From JACQFZ01 sp041485885 (GTDB taxonomy: Bacteria; Pseudomonadota; Gammaproteobacteria; Acidiferrobacterales; Sulfurifustaceae), in contig JBGPKL010000010.1 in assembly GCA_041485885.1 (NCBI GenBank), forward strand, positions 1 through 64,000: a stretch of 64,000 nucleotides of DNA. The letters run 5' to 3'. Below the pieces are notes generated by a model, which was not told the origin of the DNA, made no database searches, and worked only from the letters and a program-made list of their open reading frames with translations. A program made the position numbers and the translations under genes. The number at the start of each line of letters is the position of its first letter. Within the stretch, counting starts at the first letter, position 1. Of this stretch, positions 34,911-42,991 are shown in pieces.

Positions 34911-35323
34911 CCGACCACCGCGAAGACCGCGCTCACGCGCGCGATCTGGGTTCCCTCGACCGTGAGGTAAGCGTTCGCGAACGCCAACGTCTTGCCGAGC
35001 TTCGATCGGTCGACGCGCGCTTCTATCCAATCGCCGATCTTCGCGCTGCCGACATAATCGATCGTCAGGCTTGCCGTTAACGCCCGCGTCGGCGGATCGG
35101 AGCTGAACGCCATCGTGTAGCCGAGCGCGATGTCGCCCATGGTCGCGAGCACGCCGCCGTGCACCGTGCCGCGCGAGTTGGTGTGCTTCTCCGCGACGCG
35201 AAGGCCGACGACGAGATCGACGCCGGTCCCTTTGCCATAGAAGGGTCCGAGTACGTCGAGCAAAGGGCTGCTGCGAAAGAGCGGACCGAAGCCCGCTGGG
35301 ACGGGCGGCTCACTTTCATTCAT
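34907..35323 (-). CDS. PaaI-family hotdog-fold thioesterase
   Basis: A 138-residue hotdog protein with the PaaI motif GTVHGGVLATMGDIALGYTM, where the Asp is the probable catalytic residue. It ends in the typical strand ARVSAVFAVVG. It should hydrolyse an acyl-CoA, but the substrate is not predictable. ATG 35323 has GGAG 7 nt upstream; a longer frame to 35389 is less likely. It lies on the opposite strand inside the histidine gene series, between hisF and hisI. Confidence 0.85.
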   Translation of the reverse strand: MNESEPPVPAGFGPLFRSSPLLDVLGPFYGKGTGVDLVVGLRVAEKHTNSRGTVHGGVLATMGDIALGYTMAFSSDPPTRALTASLTIDYVGSAKIGDWIEARVDRSKLGKTLAFANAYLTVEGTQIARVSAVFAVVG

Positions 35324-35539
35324 GACGTACTCCGCTAAGCGAGTGGATATTGCATGGTAGCGAGCGCGCTCGGGCACCGCGAGCGCCATGCGCCATGGGG
35401 TAGGCGTCGTGAGCCGTAGCAGCGTTTGCGCGCAAAAACACCCGCGGGACTACACTGCCGGACGGCAAATCGCGTAGTTATCTTCGATTACGATTCCAAT
35501 CTTTGTACTGCGGGCGGCTTTGCGGTGAAATAGCGACTT

Positions 35540-35932
35540 ATGGCAAGCGATTGGCTCGACGCGGTGAAGTGGAATGGCGACGGACTCGTACCCGCCGTGG
35601 CGCAGGAGGTGCACACCGGCAAGGTATTGGCGCTCGCCTGGATGAATCGCGCCGCGCTCGAGGCGACGGCGCGCGAAGGCCGGGCGGTATACTGGTCACG
35701 CTCGCGTGGCCGACTCTGGCGCAAGGGCGAGAATTCGGGGAACGTGCAGTGGGTGCGCGAGATCCGCCTGGATTGCGACAACGACGCGATCCTACTGGTG
35801 GTGGAACAGCAGGGCGGTATCGCGTGTCATACGGGGCGCGAGCGTTGCTTTCATCAGCAGCTCGATCAAGATCATTGGACGGTGGTGGAACCGGTTTTGA
35901 AAAGCAAGCAAGAGCTGTACGGTAAAGAGTAG
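35540..35932 (+). CDS. hisI: Phosphoribosyl-AMP cyclohydrolase
   Basis: Third step of histidine synthesis, opening the adenine ring of PR-AMP. The 130-residue zinc enzyme has YWSRSRGRLWRKGENSGN, the metal-binding DCDNDAI (aspartates) and the cysteine pair in GGIACHTGRERCF. It is the separate form, with hisE encoded 7 bp downstream. The gap 35324-35539 holds no gene and probably the promoter for hisIE. Confidence 0.95.
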   Translation: MASDWLDAVKWNGDGLVPAVAQEVHTGKVLALAWMNRAALEATAREGRAVYWSRSRGRLWRKGENSGNVQWVREIRLDCDNDAILLVVEQQGGIACHTGRERCFHQQLDQDHWTVVEPVLKSKQELYGKE

Positions 35933-35939
35933 CGGGCCG

Positions 35940-36254
35940 GTGTCCGACATTCTGAAACAGCTCGGGGACGCATTGGAGGCGCGTAAGAGCGCGGCCCCGG
36001 ACGGTTCGTACGTGGCGGAGCTATACGCGAAGGGTCTCGACGCGATACTCAAGAAGATCGGCGAAGAGGCGGTCGAGACGATCATCGCCGCGAAGGCGGG
36101 GGATCGGCGTCAGATTGTGCACGAAACCGCCGATCTCTGGTTCCATACGCTCGTCATGCTTGCCCAACAAGGGCTCGCCCCGGATGATGTGCTTAAGGAG
36201 TTGGAGCGGCGCTTCGGGCGTTCCGGTCTGGATGAGAAGGCGGCACGCCGGTAA
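35940..36254 (+). CDS. hisE: Phosphoribosyl-ATP pyrophosphatase
   Basis: Second step of histidine synthesis. The 104-residue MazG-like protein has the helical motif KKIGEEAVETIIAAKAGD and HETADLWFHTLVMLAQ, carrying the metal-binding Glu/Asp residues. It starts at GTG 35940, 7 bp after hisI. Confidence 0.95.
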   Translation: MSDILKQLGDALEARKSAAPDGSYVAELYAKGLDAILKKIGEEAVETIIAAKAGDRRQIVHETADLWFHTLVMLAQQGLAPDDVLKELERRFGRSGLDEKAARR

Positions 36255-36300
36255 TAAAAAGTCGCGCGCAAGCGCGCTCGGCTCCAAATATTACAGAAGT

Positions 36301-36339
36301 CCCCTCTCCCCGCGCGGGAGAGGGGTCGGGGAGAGGGGC
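36301..36339. repeat. CCTCTCCC palindromic repeat between hisE and tatA
   Basis: CCCCTCTCCCCGCG is followed by CGGGAGAGGGG and a further GGGGAGAGGGG. It can form a hairpin with an 8-10 bp stem. It belongs to the same family as 4861-5051 and 60638-60738 and may act as a weak terminator or mRNA stabiliser between hisE and tatA. Confidence 0.75.
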
Positions 36340-36372
36340 TGGTGAAAGCGATTTAATTTTCTGGAGAGCGAC

Positions 36373-36615
36373 ATGGGTTCATTCAGTATTTGGCACTGGC
36401 TGGTGGTACTCGCAATCGTGCTGGTCATATTCGGCACTAAGAAGCTGCGTAGCCTCGGCGGGGATCTTGGCTCCGCGATACGTAACTTCAAAGATTCGCT
36501 GAAGACCGAAGAGGACAAAGGCAAGCCCGAGACCGCCGCCGAGCCGCGCAAGCTCGACGAGGCGCCGCGCGTCGTCGACGCCGAAGTGACCGCCAAAGAG
36601 CATCGCAAAGCCTAA
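36373..36615 (+). CDS. tatA: Sec-independent protein translocase subunit TatA
   Basis: An 80-residue pore-forming Tat subunit: an N-terminal membrane helix WHWLVVLAIVLVIFGTKKL, the hinge, the amphipathic helix LGGDLGSAIRNFKDSLK and an acidic tail. GGAGAG lies about 7 nt before the ATG. It starts the tatABC group, which sits upstream of petABC. Confidence 0.96.
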   Translation: MGSFSIWHWLVVLAIVLVIFGTKKLRSLGGDLGSAIRNFKDSLKTEEDKGKPETAAEPRKLDEAPRVVDAEVTAKEHRKA

Positions 36616-36636
36616 GCCCCATTCTTTGGGGATCGC

Positions 36637-37092
36637 ATGTTCGATATAGGCTTCTCCGAGCTGGTTGTTATCGCGCTCGTCGCGCTCATCGTGCTCGGGC
36701 CGAAGCGGCTGCCTGAAGTGGCGCGCACCGCGGGGCAGTGGCTCGCCCGGTTCCGCCGCTTCGTCTCCGACGTGAAGCAGGATTTTGATCGCGAACTGCA
36801 GCACGCCGATTTAGCCGAGCTGCAAAAACTGAAGCAAGAGCTCGACGAAACCCGCCGCGTCGTGGAAGAAACGTCGAGCCGACTGGTGCAGCAGGCGACG
36901 ATCGAGCCGCCGGCCCCGTCGAAAGCGCCGGAGCCGGCGATGGCATCGGCGCCGGCGGTTGTCCCGCCGCTCGCGGGACTGCCCCCGTCCGCTCCAGCGA
37001 AAGTGAAGCGGCGCTCGTCGCGATCGTCGAAGAAGGCAGCCGCAACCAAGAAGCGCACTGCGGCGAAAGGCAAGCATGGCCGATCCGGATAA
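36637..37092 (+). CDS. tatB: Sec-independent protein translocase subunit TatB
   Basis: A 151-residue Tat subunit: helix FDIGFSELVVIALVALIVLG, the PKRLPEVARTAG hinge, an amphipathic helix and a long charged, then Pro/Ala-rich tail ending in a Lys/Arg-rich stretch. With TatC it forms the receptor for twin-arginine signal peptides. It overlaps tatC by 17 bp. Confidence 0.96.
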   Translation: MFDIGFSELVVIALVALIVLGPKRLPEVARTAGQWLARFRRFVSDVKQDFDRELQHADLAELQKLKQELDETRRVVEETSSRLVQQATIEPPAPSKAPEPAMASAPAVVPPLAGLPPSAPAKVKRRSSRSSKKAAATKKRTAAKGKHGRSG

Positions 37093-37888
37093 GGAAGGAG
37101 AATCCGGGGGATCCGAGAGCAGTTTTCTTTCCCATCTCCTGGAGCTACGCAACCGTCTGCTTTACGCGCTCATCGCGGTCGGCATAGCTTTCCTGGCGCT
37201 CGTCCCGTTTTCGAACGAAGTCTACGCGCTGCTCGCGAAGCCCCTGCTCGATGTGCTGCCGAAAGGCGCGAGCATGATCGCGACGGAGGTCGCTTCGCCG
37301 TTCTTGACGCCGATTCGCCTCACCCTCGCGGTTGCGCTGGTGGTGGCGATACCGTTCGTGCTGTACCAGCTATGGGCGTTCGTGGCGCCGGGGCTCTACC
37401 GGCACGAGAAGCGGATCATGTTGCCGCTGCTTTTCTCCAGCATCTTTCTCTTCTACGCCGGTATGGCGTTCGCATACTTCGCGGTGTTTCCCGTGGCGTT
37501 CGGCTTCTTCGCGCACAGTGTGCCCGAAGGGGTCGTGATGATGACGGACATCAAGTCTTATCTCGACTTCGTCTTTTCGATGTTCTTCGCTTTCGGTGTC
37601 GCCTTCGAGATTCCGGTGGCGGTTGTAATTCTCTCGCACTTGGGAATCGTCGATCCCGAGGTGCTGGCGCGCAGCCGGTCCTACGTCGTGCTCGGAGCAT
37701 TCATCGTCGCCGCCGTGTTGACGCCGCCGGATGTCTTCTCGCAAGTGTTGCTCGCCGTACCGATGATCGGGCTTTTCGAAGTAGGCTTGTTCGTCGCGCG
37801 ACGGCTGAAAGCGGCGTCGGCCGACAGCGACACGACCGACTCTCAGGAACCGGCGCTTTCGGACTCGACACCGCGGCGCGAGAAATAG
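37076..37888 (+). CDS. tatC: Sec-independent protein translocase subunit TatC
   Basis: A 270-residue six-helix membrane protein, the receptor that binds twin-arginine signals. It shows FLSHLLELRNRLLYALIAVG at the N-terminus and the conserved LWAFVAPGLYRHEKR and FGVAFEIPVAVVILSHLG. The tail is acidic and polar. The tatABC genes are overlapping or closely spaced. Confidence 0.97.
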   Translation: MADPDKEGESGGSESSFLSHLLELRNRLLYALIAVGIAFLALVPFSNEVYALLAKPLLDVLPKGASMIATEVASPFLTPIRLTLAVALVVAIPFVLYQLWAFVAPGLYRHEKRIMLPLLFSSIFLFYAGMAFAYFAVFPVAFGFFAHSVPEGVVMMTDIKSYLDFVFSMFFAFGVAFEIPVAVVILSHLGIVDPEVLARSRSYVVLGAFIVAAVLTPPDVFSQVLLAVPMIGLFEVGLFVARRLKAASADSDTTDSQEPALSDSTPRREK

Positions 37889-38104
37889 CCAGTAGATCGC
37901 GCGCCGAGGCGTGTAGGCGGTGGATTAGGTATCCGTAGATAACGCACGCCGCCTGTTTCGCTTGACTAAAACAAGGCCTTCGACGATCCTATGCCGCGTT
38001 TCGCATGCCCGAAGTAAAAACCCAATCCAAGATTTTTTGCACGGCGGTCGCATCCGGCCCCGTAACAAATAAAATATCCGACGCTGGACAGTTCCGGGGA
38101 CCGC

Positions 38105-38707
38105 ATGAGCGATAAGGGTGTCGATCCGCACCGGCGACGGCTGCTGACCGTTATTACCACCGGTGTCGGAGCGATCGGCGCCGCGTTCGCGGCCGTGCCT
38201 TTCGTGCGCAGCATGATGCCGAGCGCGCGCGCCAAGGCGGCCGGCGCGCCGGTGGAAGTCGATATCGCCAAGCTCGAGTCGGGTCAGCTGCACACCGTCG
38301 AGTGGCGCGGAAAACCGGTGTGGATACTGAAACGCACGCCGGAGATGTTGGCGGCGCTCAAGCGAGGCGAAGGTTTGCTGGTGGATCCGGATTCAACGGT
38401 GACGACGCAGCAGCCCCAGTACGCGCAAAACCGCACGCGTTCCATCAAGCCCGAGACCTTGGTGCTGGTCGGCATTTGCACGCACCTCGGCTGCTCTCCC
38501 GACAAGCGCCTGGCGGCGGGGACGGCTTCCGGGCTCGGCCCGGAGTGGCCCGGCGGGTTCTTCTGCCCCTGTCACGGTTCCAAGTTCGATCTCGCCGGCC
38601 GCGTGTTCAAGAACGTGCCGGCGCCGACGAACCTCATCGTGCCGATGCACAGCTACCTAAGCTCGACCCGTATCATCCTCGGCGTCGACCAGAAAGGATC
38701 CGCCTAG
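38105..38707 (+). CDS. petA: Ubiquinol-cytochrome c reductase Rieske iron-sulfur subunit
   Basis: A 200-residue subunit of the cytochrome bc1 complex. An RRR-LL Tat-type signal at 10-14 precedes the membrane anchor (about 15-36). The [2Fe-2S] ligands are in CTHLGC (Cys125, His127) and CPCHGSKFD (Cys154, His157), with Cys130 and Cys156 for the disulfide. It needs the Tat system, encoded directly upstream. A 216-bp gap with an AATAAAAT-like box near 38069 may hold its promoter. Confidence 0.97.
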   Translation: MSDKGVDPHRRRLLTVITTGVGAIGAAFAAVPFVRSMMPSARAKAAGAPVEVDIAKLESGQLHTVEWRGKPVWILKRTPEMLAALKRGEGLLVDPDSTVTTQQPQYAQNRTRSIKPETLVLVGICTHLGCSPDKRLAAGTASGLGPEWPGGFFCPCHGSKFDLAGRVFKNVPAPTNLIVPMHSYLSSTRIILGVDQKGSA

Positions 38708-39987
38708 TGGCAACGGCATCGAAGTCCGATCGCGGCCGCCGGTTGCTGACTTGGATCGACGAGCGCTATCCGTTGATCAGCTTTTGGGAGCAGCACGTTT
38801 CCAAATACTACGCTCCCAGGAATTTCAACTTCTGGTACTACTTTGGTTCGCTCGCGCTGGTCGTGCTCGTGCTTCAAATCGCGACGGGTATTTTCCTGAC
38901 GATGCACTACAAGCCGGACACGAGCCTCGCGTTCGCGTCCGTCGAATACATCATGCGTGACGTGGATTGGGGCTGGTTGATCCGCTATATGCACTCGACC
39001 GGCGCGTCGCTCTTCTTCGTGGTCGTGTACTTGCACATGTTCCGCGCGTTTCTTTACGGCTCGCATCGTAACCCGCGCGAGTTGCTGTGGATCATCGGTG
39101 TGGTCATTTTCATCTCGCTGATGGCCGAGTCATTCATGGGTTATTTGCTGCCGTGGGGCAACATGTCCTACTGGGGCGCGCAGGTCATCATCTCGCTGTT
39201 CGACGCCATCCCCGTCGTCGGCCCAGGGCTCGCCGAATGGATCCGTGGTGACTTCGTCGTGTCCGACGCGACGCTCAACCGCTTTTTCTCGCTGCACGTC
39301 ATCGCCGTGCCGCTGGTGCTGGTATTGCTGGTATTCGTCCATATCGTCGCGCTCCATAAGGTCGGCTCGAACAATCCCGATGGGATCGAGATTAAGAAGA
39401 AAAAAGACGCGAAGGGTATTCCGCTCGACGGTATTCCGTTTCATCCTTACTACACGGTGAAGGATCTCGTCGGCACCGCGGTGTTCCTGATCGTCTTCGC
39501 CGTCATCGCCTTTTTCGTCCCCGAGATGTGGGGCTGGTTCCTCGAGCACGACAACTTCGTGCCCGCGAACATTTTGCAAACGCCGGTGGACATCAAGCCG
39601 CTGTGGTATTTCACGCCGTTCTATTCGATTTTGCGGGCGAACACGGTGAATTTCCTCTGGATCGAAGCGAAGCTCTGGGGCGTCATGTTCATGGGCCTCT
39701 CGATCGCGATTCTGTTTTTCGTCCCGTGGCTCGACCGCTCGCCGGTCAAGTCCATTCGTTATCGGGGCTGGATGTATAAGACCGCGCTCGCCGTTTTCGC
39801 GGTGAGCTTCGTGCTGCTCGGTTACCTTGGAACCAAGAAGCCCGACGATGTCGACCTGCTTCTCTTCAAGAATGTGTACTGGGCGCAGCTTGGCACCATC
39901 GCGTACTTTCTGTTCTTCTTCTTGATGCCGATCTACACGCGCCTCGACCTGACCAAACCGGTCCCGGAAAGAGTGACTTCGAAATGA
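38707..39987 (+). CDS. petB: Cytochrome b subunit of the bc1 complex
   Basis: A 426-residue integral membrane subunit with eight or so helices that binds two b hemes and the quinol sites. Motifs include HSTGASLFFVVVYLHMFRAF (heme ligands), GYLLPWGNMSYWGAQVI, and the Qo-site PEMW in FVPEMWGWF. The start is GTG 38707, overlapping the petA stop; the longer frame from 38302 lies inside petA. Confidence 0.97.
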   Translation: MATASKSDRGRRLLTWIDERYPLISFWEQHVSKYYAPRNFNFWYYFGSLALVVLVLQIATGIFLTMHYKPDTSLAFASVEYIMRDVDWGWLIRYMHSTGASLFFVVVYLHMFRAFLYGSHRNPRELLWIIGVVIFISLMAESFMGYLLPWGNMSYWGAQVIISLFDAIPVVGPGLAEWIRGDFVVSDATLNRFFSLHVIAVPLVLVLLVFVHIVALHKVGSNNPDGIEIKKKKDAKGIPLDGIPFHPYYTVKDLVGTAVFLIVFAVIAFFVPEMWGWFLEHDNFVPANILQTPVDIKPLWYFTPFYSILRANTVNFLWIEAKLWGVMFMGLSIAILFFVPWLDRSPVKSIRYRGWMYKTALAVFAVSFVLLGYLGTKKPDDVDLLLFKNVYWAQLGTIAYFLFFFLMPIYTRLDLTKPVPERVTSK

Positions 39988-40769
39988 GAGCGGTCCTGCT
40001 CTTGGCGCTTGCGGTTTTTCCGCTCGGCGTTCACGCTGCCGAAGGTCATAACGCATGCGGTGAAATCACGTGCGATCGGGTTTTGATCGACCTCGACGAC
40101 AAGCCGTCATTGCAGCGCGGCGCGCGTATTTTCGTGAACTACTGCCTCTCGTGTCACAGCGCGGCGTATATGCGCTATAACCGCATGGGGCAGGATCTCG
40201 GCATCTCCGAGGAGTTGGTGAAGGAAAATCTTTTGTTCGCCGCCGACAAGGTCGGCGACCTGATGAAAGCGGTGATGCGCAAAGAAGACGCGAATAACTG
40301 GTTCGGCGTCGCGCCTCCCGATCTCACGGTAGTCGCGCGTTCGCGCGGTCCGGAGTGGATTTATACTTACCTGCGCAGCTTCTACCGAGACGAGAAATCC
40401 CATTCGGGCTGGAACAATCTCGTGTTCACCAATGTTGCGATGCCGCACGCGCTGTACGAATGGCAGGGCGAGCAACGTCCCGTGTACAAGATGGTCCCGG
40501 AAAAAATATTTGTCGAGCAGGACGGCAAGCAGATCGAAAAGACCTTCGAGACTCAGGTTCTCGAGCGACTCGATCTGGTCAAGCCCGGGACCAAAACGCC
40601 GGAGGAGTTCAATCGCGACATGCGCGATCTCACCAACTTTTTCGTGTACCTGGGAGAGCCGGCGAAGCTCGACCGGTATCGTATCGGCGTCTACGTTTTG
40701 ATCTATCTCGTCGTATTCCTGTTCTTCGCTTACCTATTGAAGAAGGAGTACTGGAAGGATGTTCATTGA
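39984..40769 (+). CDS. petC: Cytochrome c1 subunit of the bc1 complex
   Basis: A 261-residue heme protein: signal peptide MRAVLLLALAVFPLGVHAA, heme site CLSCHSAAYMRYN (54-66), and a C-terminal membrane anchor (about 235-253, VYVLIYLVVFLFFAYLL). The Met ligand is probably in NVAMPHALYEW. The gene overlaps petB by 4 bp. PetABC transfer electrons from ubiquinol to cytochrome c. Confidence 0.96.
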   Translation: MRAVLLLALAVFPLGVHAAEGHNACGEITCDRVLIDLDDKPSLQRGARIFVNYCLSCHSAAYMRYNRMGQDLGISEELVKENLLFAADKVGDLMKAVMRKEDANNWFGVAPPDLTVVARSRGPEWIYTYLRSFYRDEKSHSGWNNLVFTNVAMPHALYEWQGEQRPVYKMVPEKIFVEQDGKQIEKTFETQVLERLDLVKPGTKTPEEFNRDMRDLTNFFVYLGEPAKLDRYRIGVYVLIYLVVFLFFAYLLKKEYWKDVH

Positions 40770-40841
40770 TTCTCGTCATCCGTTGTCGCGCGCGCCGGCG
40801 CACCGCACCGGGTGTTTGCCACCGATGAGGGCCCCGCGCAC

Positions 40842-41495
40842 ATGAGTACGGAACGAATCGTTAACGGCCCGACACCGGCGGTACGCAAGCCGATCATGAC
40901 GTTGTACGCCGGAAGGTCCGACCCTTACAGCCATCGGACCCGCATCGTGTTGTACGAGAAGGACGTCGAGTGCCATCTCGTCGAGGTGGACGTGACGAAG
41001 AAGCCGCGCGAGCTCGCCGACCTCAATCCGTACAACCAAGTGCCGACGCTGGTCGATCGCGACCTGGTGCTCTACGAGTCGAACATCATCAACGAGTATC
41101 TCGACGAGCGCCTGCCGCATCCGCCGCTGATGCCGGTCGATCCGGTCTCGCGCGCCCGCGCGCGCTTGATGCTGCTGCGGTTCGACCGCGACTGGTACAA
41201 CCTGCTGCCCGAAATTATCGACGGGGATAAAAGGACGGCGCAGCGCGCGCGCAACGTTATCCGCGACGGACTCTCGGTCATATCGCCGGTGTTCAAGGAT
41301 CAACCGTTCGTGCTGGGTGAAGAGTGCAGCCTGGTCGATTGCGCCCTCGCGCCGCTGCTCTGGCGCCTCGATCGCTACGATATCGAGCTACCGCGGCAGG
41401 CGAAGCCCATTCTCGACTACGCCGATCGCATCTTCGCGCGCAAGGCGTTCAAGTTGAGCCTCACCGAAGTCGAAAAGGACATGCGCCGGCGCTGA
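40842..41495 (+). CDS. sspA: Stringent starvation protein A homologue (GST-fold)
   Basis: A 217-residue glutathione-transferase-like protein that binds RNA polymerase and affects stress transcription in enterics. Visible text is MTLYAGRSDPYSHRTRIVLYEKDVE, NPYNQVPTLVDRDLVLYESNIINEYLDERLPHPPLMP and FVLGEECSLVDCALAPLLWRL. The catalytic Ser/Tyr of true GSTs is not obvious, as usual for SspA. ATG 40842 fits the family start better than the upstream frame at 40812. It is followed by sspB. Confidence 0.94.
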   Translation: MSTERIVNGPTPAVRKPIMTLYAGRSDPYSHRTRIVLYEKDVECHLVEVDVTKKPRELADLNPYNQVPTLVDRDLVLYESNIINEYLDERLPHPPLMPVDPVSRARARLMLLRFDRDWYNLLPEIIDGDKRTAQRARNVIRDGLSVISPVFKDQPFVLGEECSLVDCALAPLLWRLDRYDIELPRQAKPILDYADRIFARKAFKLSLTEVEKDMRRR

Positions 41496-41516
41496 GAGAC
41501 GGCGGACCGGCGGCTT

Positions 41517-41912
41517 ATGACTTCAATCAAGCTGTACCTGCTGCGCGCTGTTTACGACTGGGCGGTGGAAAACGGACTGACCCCGCATCTCATCGTGGAT
41601 GCCTCCCATACGGGTGTGCGGGTTCCCACCCCGTACGTGCAAGACGGAAAAATCGTGTTGAACGTTTCGCCGCAGGCGGTGCAGGGCTTCGAGCTTACCG
41701 CCGAGTGGGTTACTTTTTCCGCGCGCTTCGGCGGCCAATCGCACACGATCGAGTGTCCGCTTCCCGCCGTTCGGGCGGTGTACGCGCGCGAGAACGGACA
41801 GGGCGTGGCGTTTCCGGATTCCGAGGAGACGCCGCCCGCCACGACGCCGCCGCAGCCGGGCGCGCCCATGTCCACGCTACGCAAAGGGCCGGTGCTGAAG
41901 CGCATCAAGTAG
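41517..41912 (+). CDS. sspB: ClpXP protease specificity-enhancing factor SspB
   Basis: A 131-residue adaptor that delivers ssrA-tagged proteins to ClpXP. The folded part is about 1-105 (KLYLLRAVYDWAVENGLTPHLIVDA, and the substrate groove near VQDGKIVLNVS). A flexible Pro-rich linker leads to a basic tail, GPVLKRIK, that docks on ClpX. It lies 21 bp after sspA. Confidence 0.95.
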   Translation: MTSIKLYLLRAVYDWAVENGLTPHLIVDASHTGVRVPTPYVQDGKIVLNVSPQAVQGFELTAEWVTFSARFGGQSHTIECPLPAVRAVYARENGQGVAFPDSEETPPATTPPQPGAPMSTLRKGPVLKRIK

Positions 41913-41994
41913 TATCCGTTTTCTCGCCCGCGACTAGCACCAGAGTAAAATCACGCGAGGCTCACGTTAGCCCGAAGCGCTCAAGAGACCGGTC

Positions 41995-42489
41995 ATGATA
42001 CGCGTGGTGCGCGCGGACATCACAACGCTTGCGGTCGACGTCATCGTGAACGCCGCCAATCAAACGCTGCTCGGTGGCGGTGGGGTCGACGGCGCGATAC
42101 ATCGCGCGGCCGGCCCCGAGTTGAAAGCCTCCTGTCGCCGCCTCGGCGGTTGCCCGCCCGGCGAAGCGAAAATCACACCGGGTTTCCAACTCGCGGCGCG
42201 CTGGGTGATCCACACGGTCGGACCGGTGTGGCAAGGCGGGGCGCACGACGAGCCGACGCTCCTCGCGAGCTGCTACCGTAATTCCCTCACGCTCGCCGTC
42301 GCTCATGACGCGCGCACGATCGCGTTTCCCTCGATTAGCACGGGCGTGTACGGCTATCCCAAGGACGAAGCAGCGAAGATCGCCGTGGCGGCCATGCGTG
42401 AGTGCGAGAACAAGTTCGATGAGATCATCGCGTGTTGTTTCAGCGAGGACGATAAGAAATTGTATGAAGGCGTGTTGGCGCGAGGTTGA
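41995..42489 (+). CDS. Macrodomain protein (O-acetyl-ADP-ribose deacetylase type)
   Basis: A 164-residue stand-alone macrodomain. The ADP-ribose loop DVIVNAANQTLLGGGGVDGAIHRAAG and the second loop FPSISTGVYGYP are intact. These proteins hydrolyse O-acetyl-ADP-ribose or remove ADP-ribose from proteins. A GTAAAAT box at about 41944-41950 may be its -10 region. It is convergent with the response-regulator gene across a hairpin. Confidence 0.93.
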   Translation: MIRVVRADITTLAVDVIVNAANQTLLGGGGVDGAIHRAAGPELKASCRRLGGCPPGEAKITPGFQLAARWVIHTVGPVWQGGAHDEPTLLASCYRNSLTLAVAHDARTIAFPSISTGVYGYPKDEAAKIAVAAMRECENKFDEIIACCFSEDDKKLYEGVLARG

Positions 42490-42522
42490 GCGCCGAGTGG
42501 TCGCGCCATCTTCCGCCTTCTT

Positions 42523-42548
42523 GTCATTCCCGCTTCCGCGGGAATGAC
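42523..42548. repeat. GTCATTCCCGC hairpin between convergent genes
   Basis: A near-perfect palindrome, GTCATTCCCGC and its complement GCGGGAATGAC around a short loop, lies between the convergent macrodomain and response-regulator genes. It is a common dispersed proteobacterial repeat and can serve as a bidirectional terminator. A degraded relative lies at 23182-23204. Confidence 0.75.
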
Positions 42549-42559
42549 GAAAAGAGAAT

Positions 42560-42991
42560 CTACTTCGGTGGCAGCTTGACGATAGTGAACCAAAAATCCT
42601 TCACCGCACGCACCGCCTGGGTGAACTGTTCGAAATCCACGGGTTTAGTGATGTAGCAGTTGGCGTGTAGGTCGTAAGATCTCAGAACGTCTTCATCGGA
42701 TTTCGACGTGGTGAGAACCACGATCGGGATGCGCCTCAGCTCGGGGTCCTGTTTAATTTCCGCCAGCACTTCGCGGCCGTCTTTTTTGGGTAAGTTGAGA
42801 TCGAGCAGTATCAGGTCGGGTCTGGACATCCCGGCATATTTGCCGCTGCGACGCAGGAACGCCATCGCCTCGACGCCGTCGCGGACGATGTTCAGATGAT
42901 TGCTGATCTTGTTCTCCTTCAGCGCTTCTTCGGCCAGCCGGGCATCCGCTGGATTGTCCTCGACCAACAGGATTTTTATGGAATCGGTCAT
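42560..42991 (-). CDS. Single-domain response regulator (Rcp1/CheY-like)
   Basis: A 143-residue receiver domain without an output domain: KILLVEDNPADARLAEEAL, phospho-acceptor Asp64 in DLILLDLNLPKKDG, and the conserved Thr/Lys in VVLTTSKSDED and YITKPVDFEQF. This sub-type is usually phosphorylated by phytochrome-like or PAS-containing kinases. ATG 42991 overlaps the stop of the upstream kinase gene, so the two form one signalling unit. Confidence 0.92.
   Translation of the reverse strand: MTDSIKILLVEDNPADARLAEEALKENKISNHLNIVRDGVEAMAFLRRSGKYAGMSRPDLILLDLNLPKKDGREVLAEIKQDPELRRIPIVVLTTSKSDEDVLRSYDLHANCYITKPVDFEQFTQAVRAVKDFWFTIVKLPPK

Noticed and set aside
38302..39987. 561-codon frame ending in cytochrome b
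   Set aside because: The first 135 codons lie within petA in another frame; GTG 38707 is the cytochrome b start.
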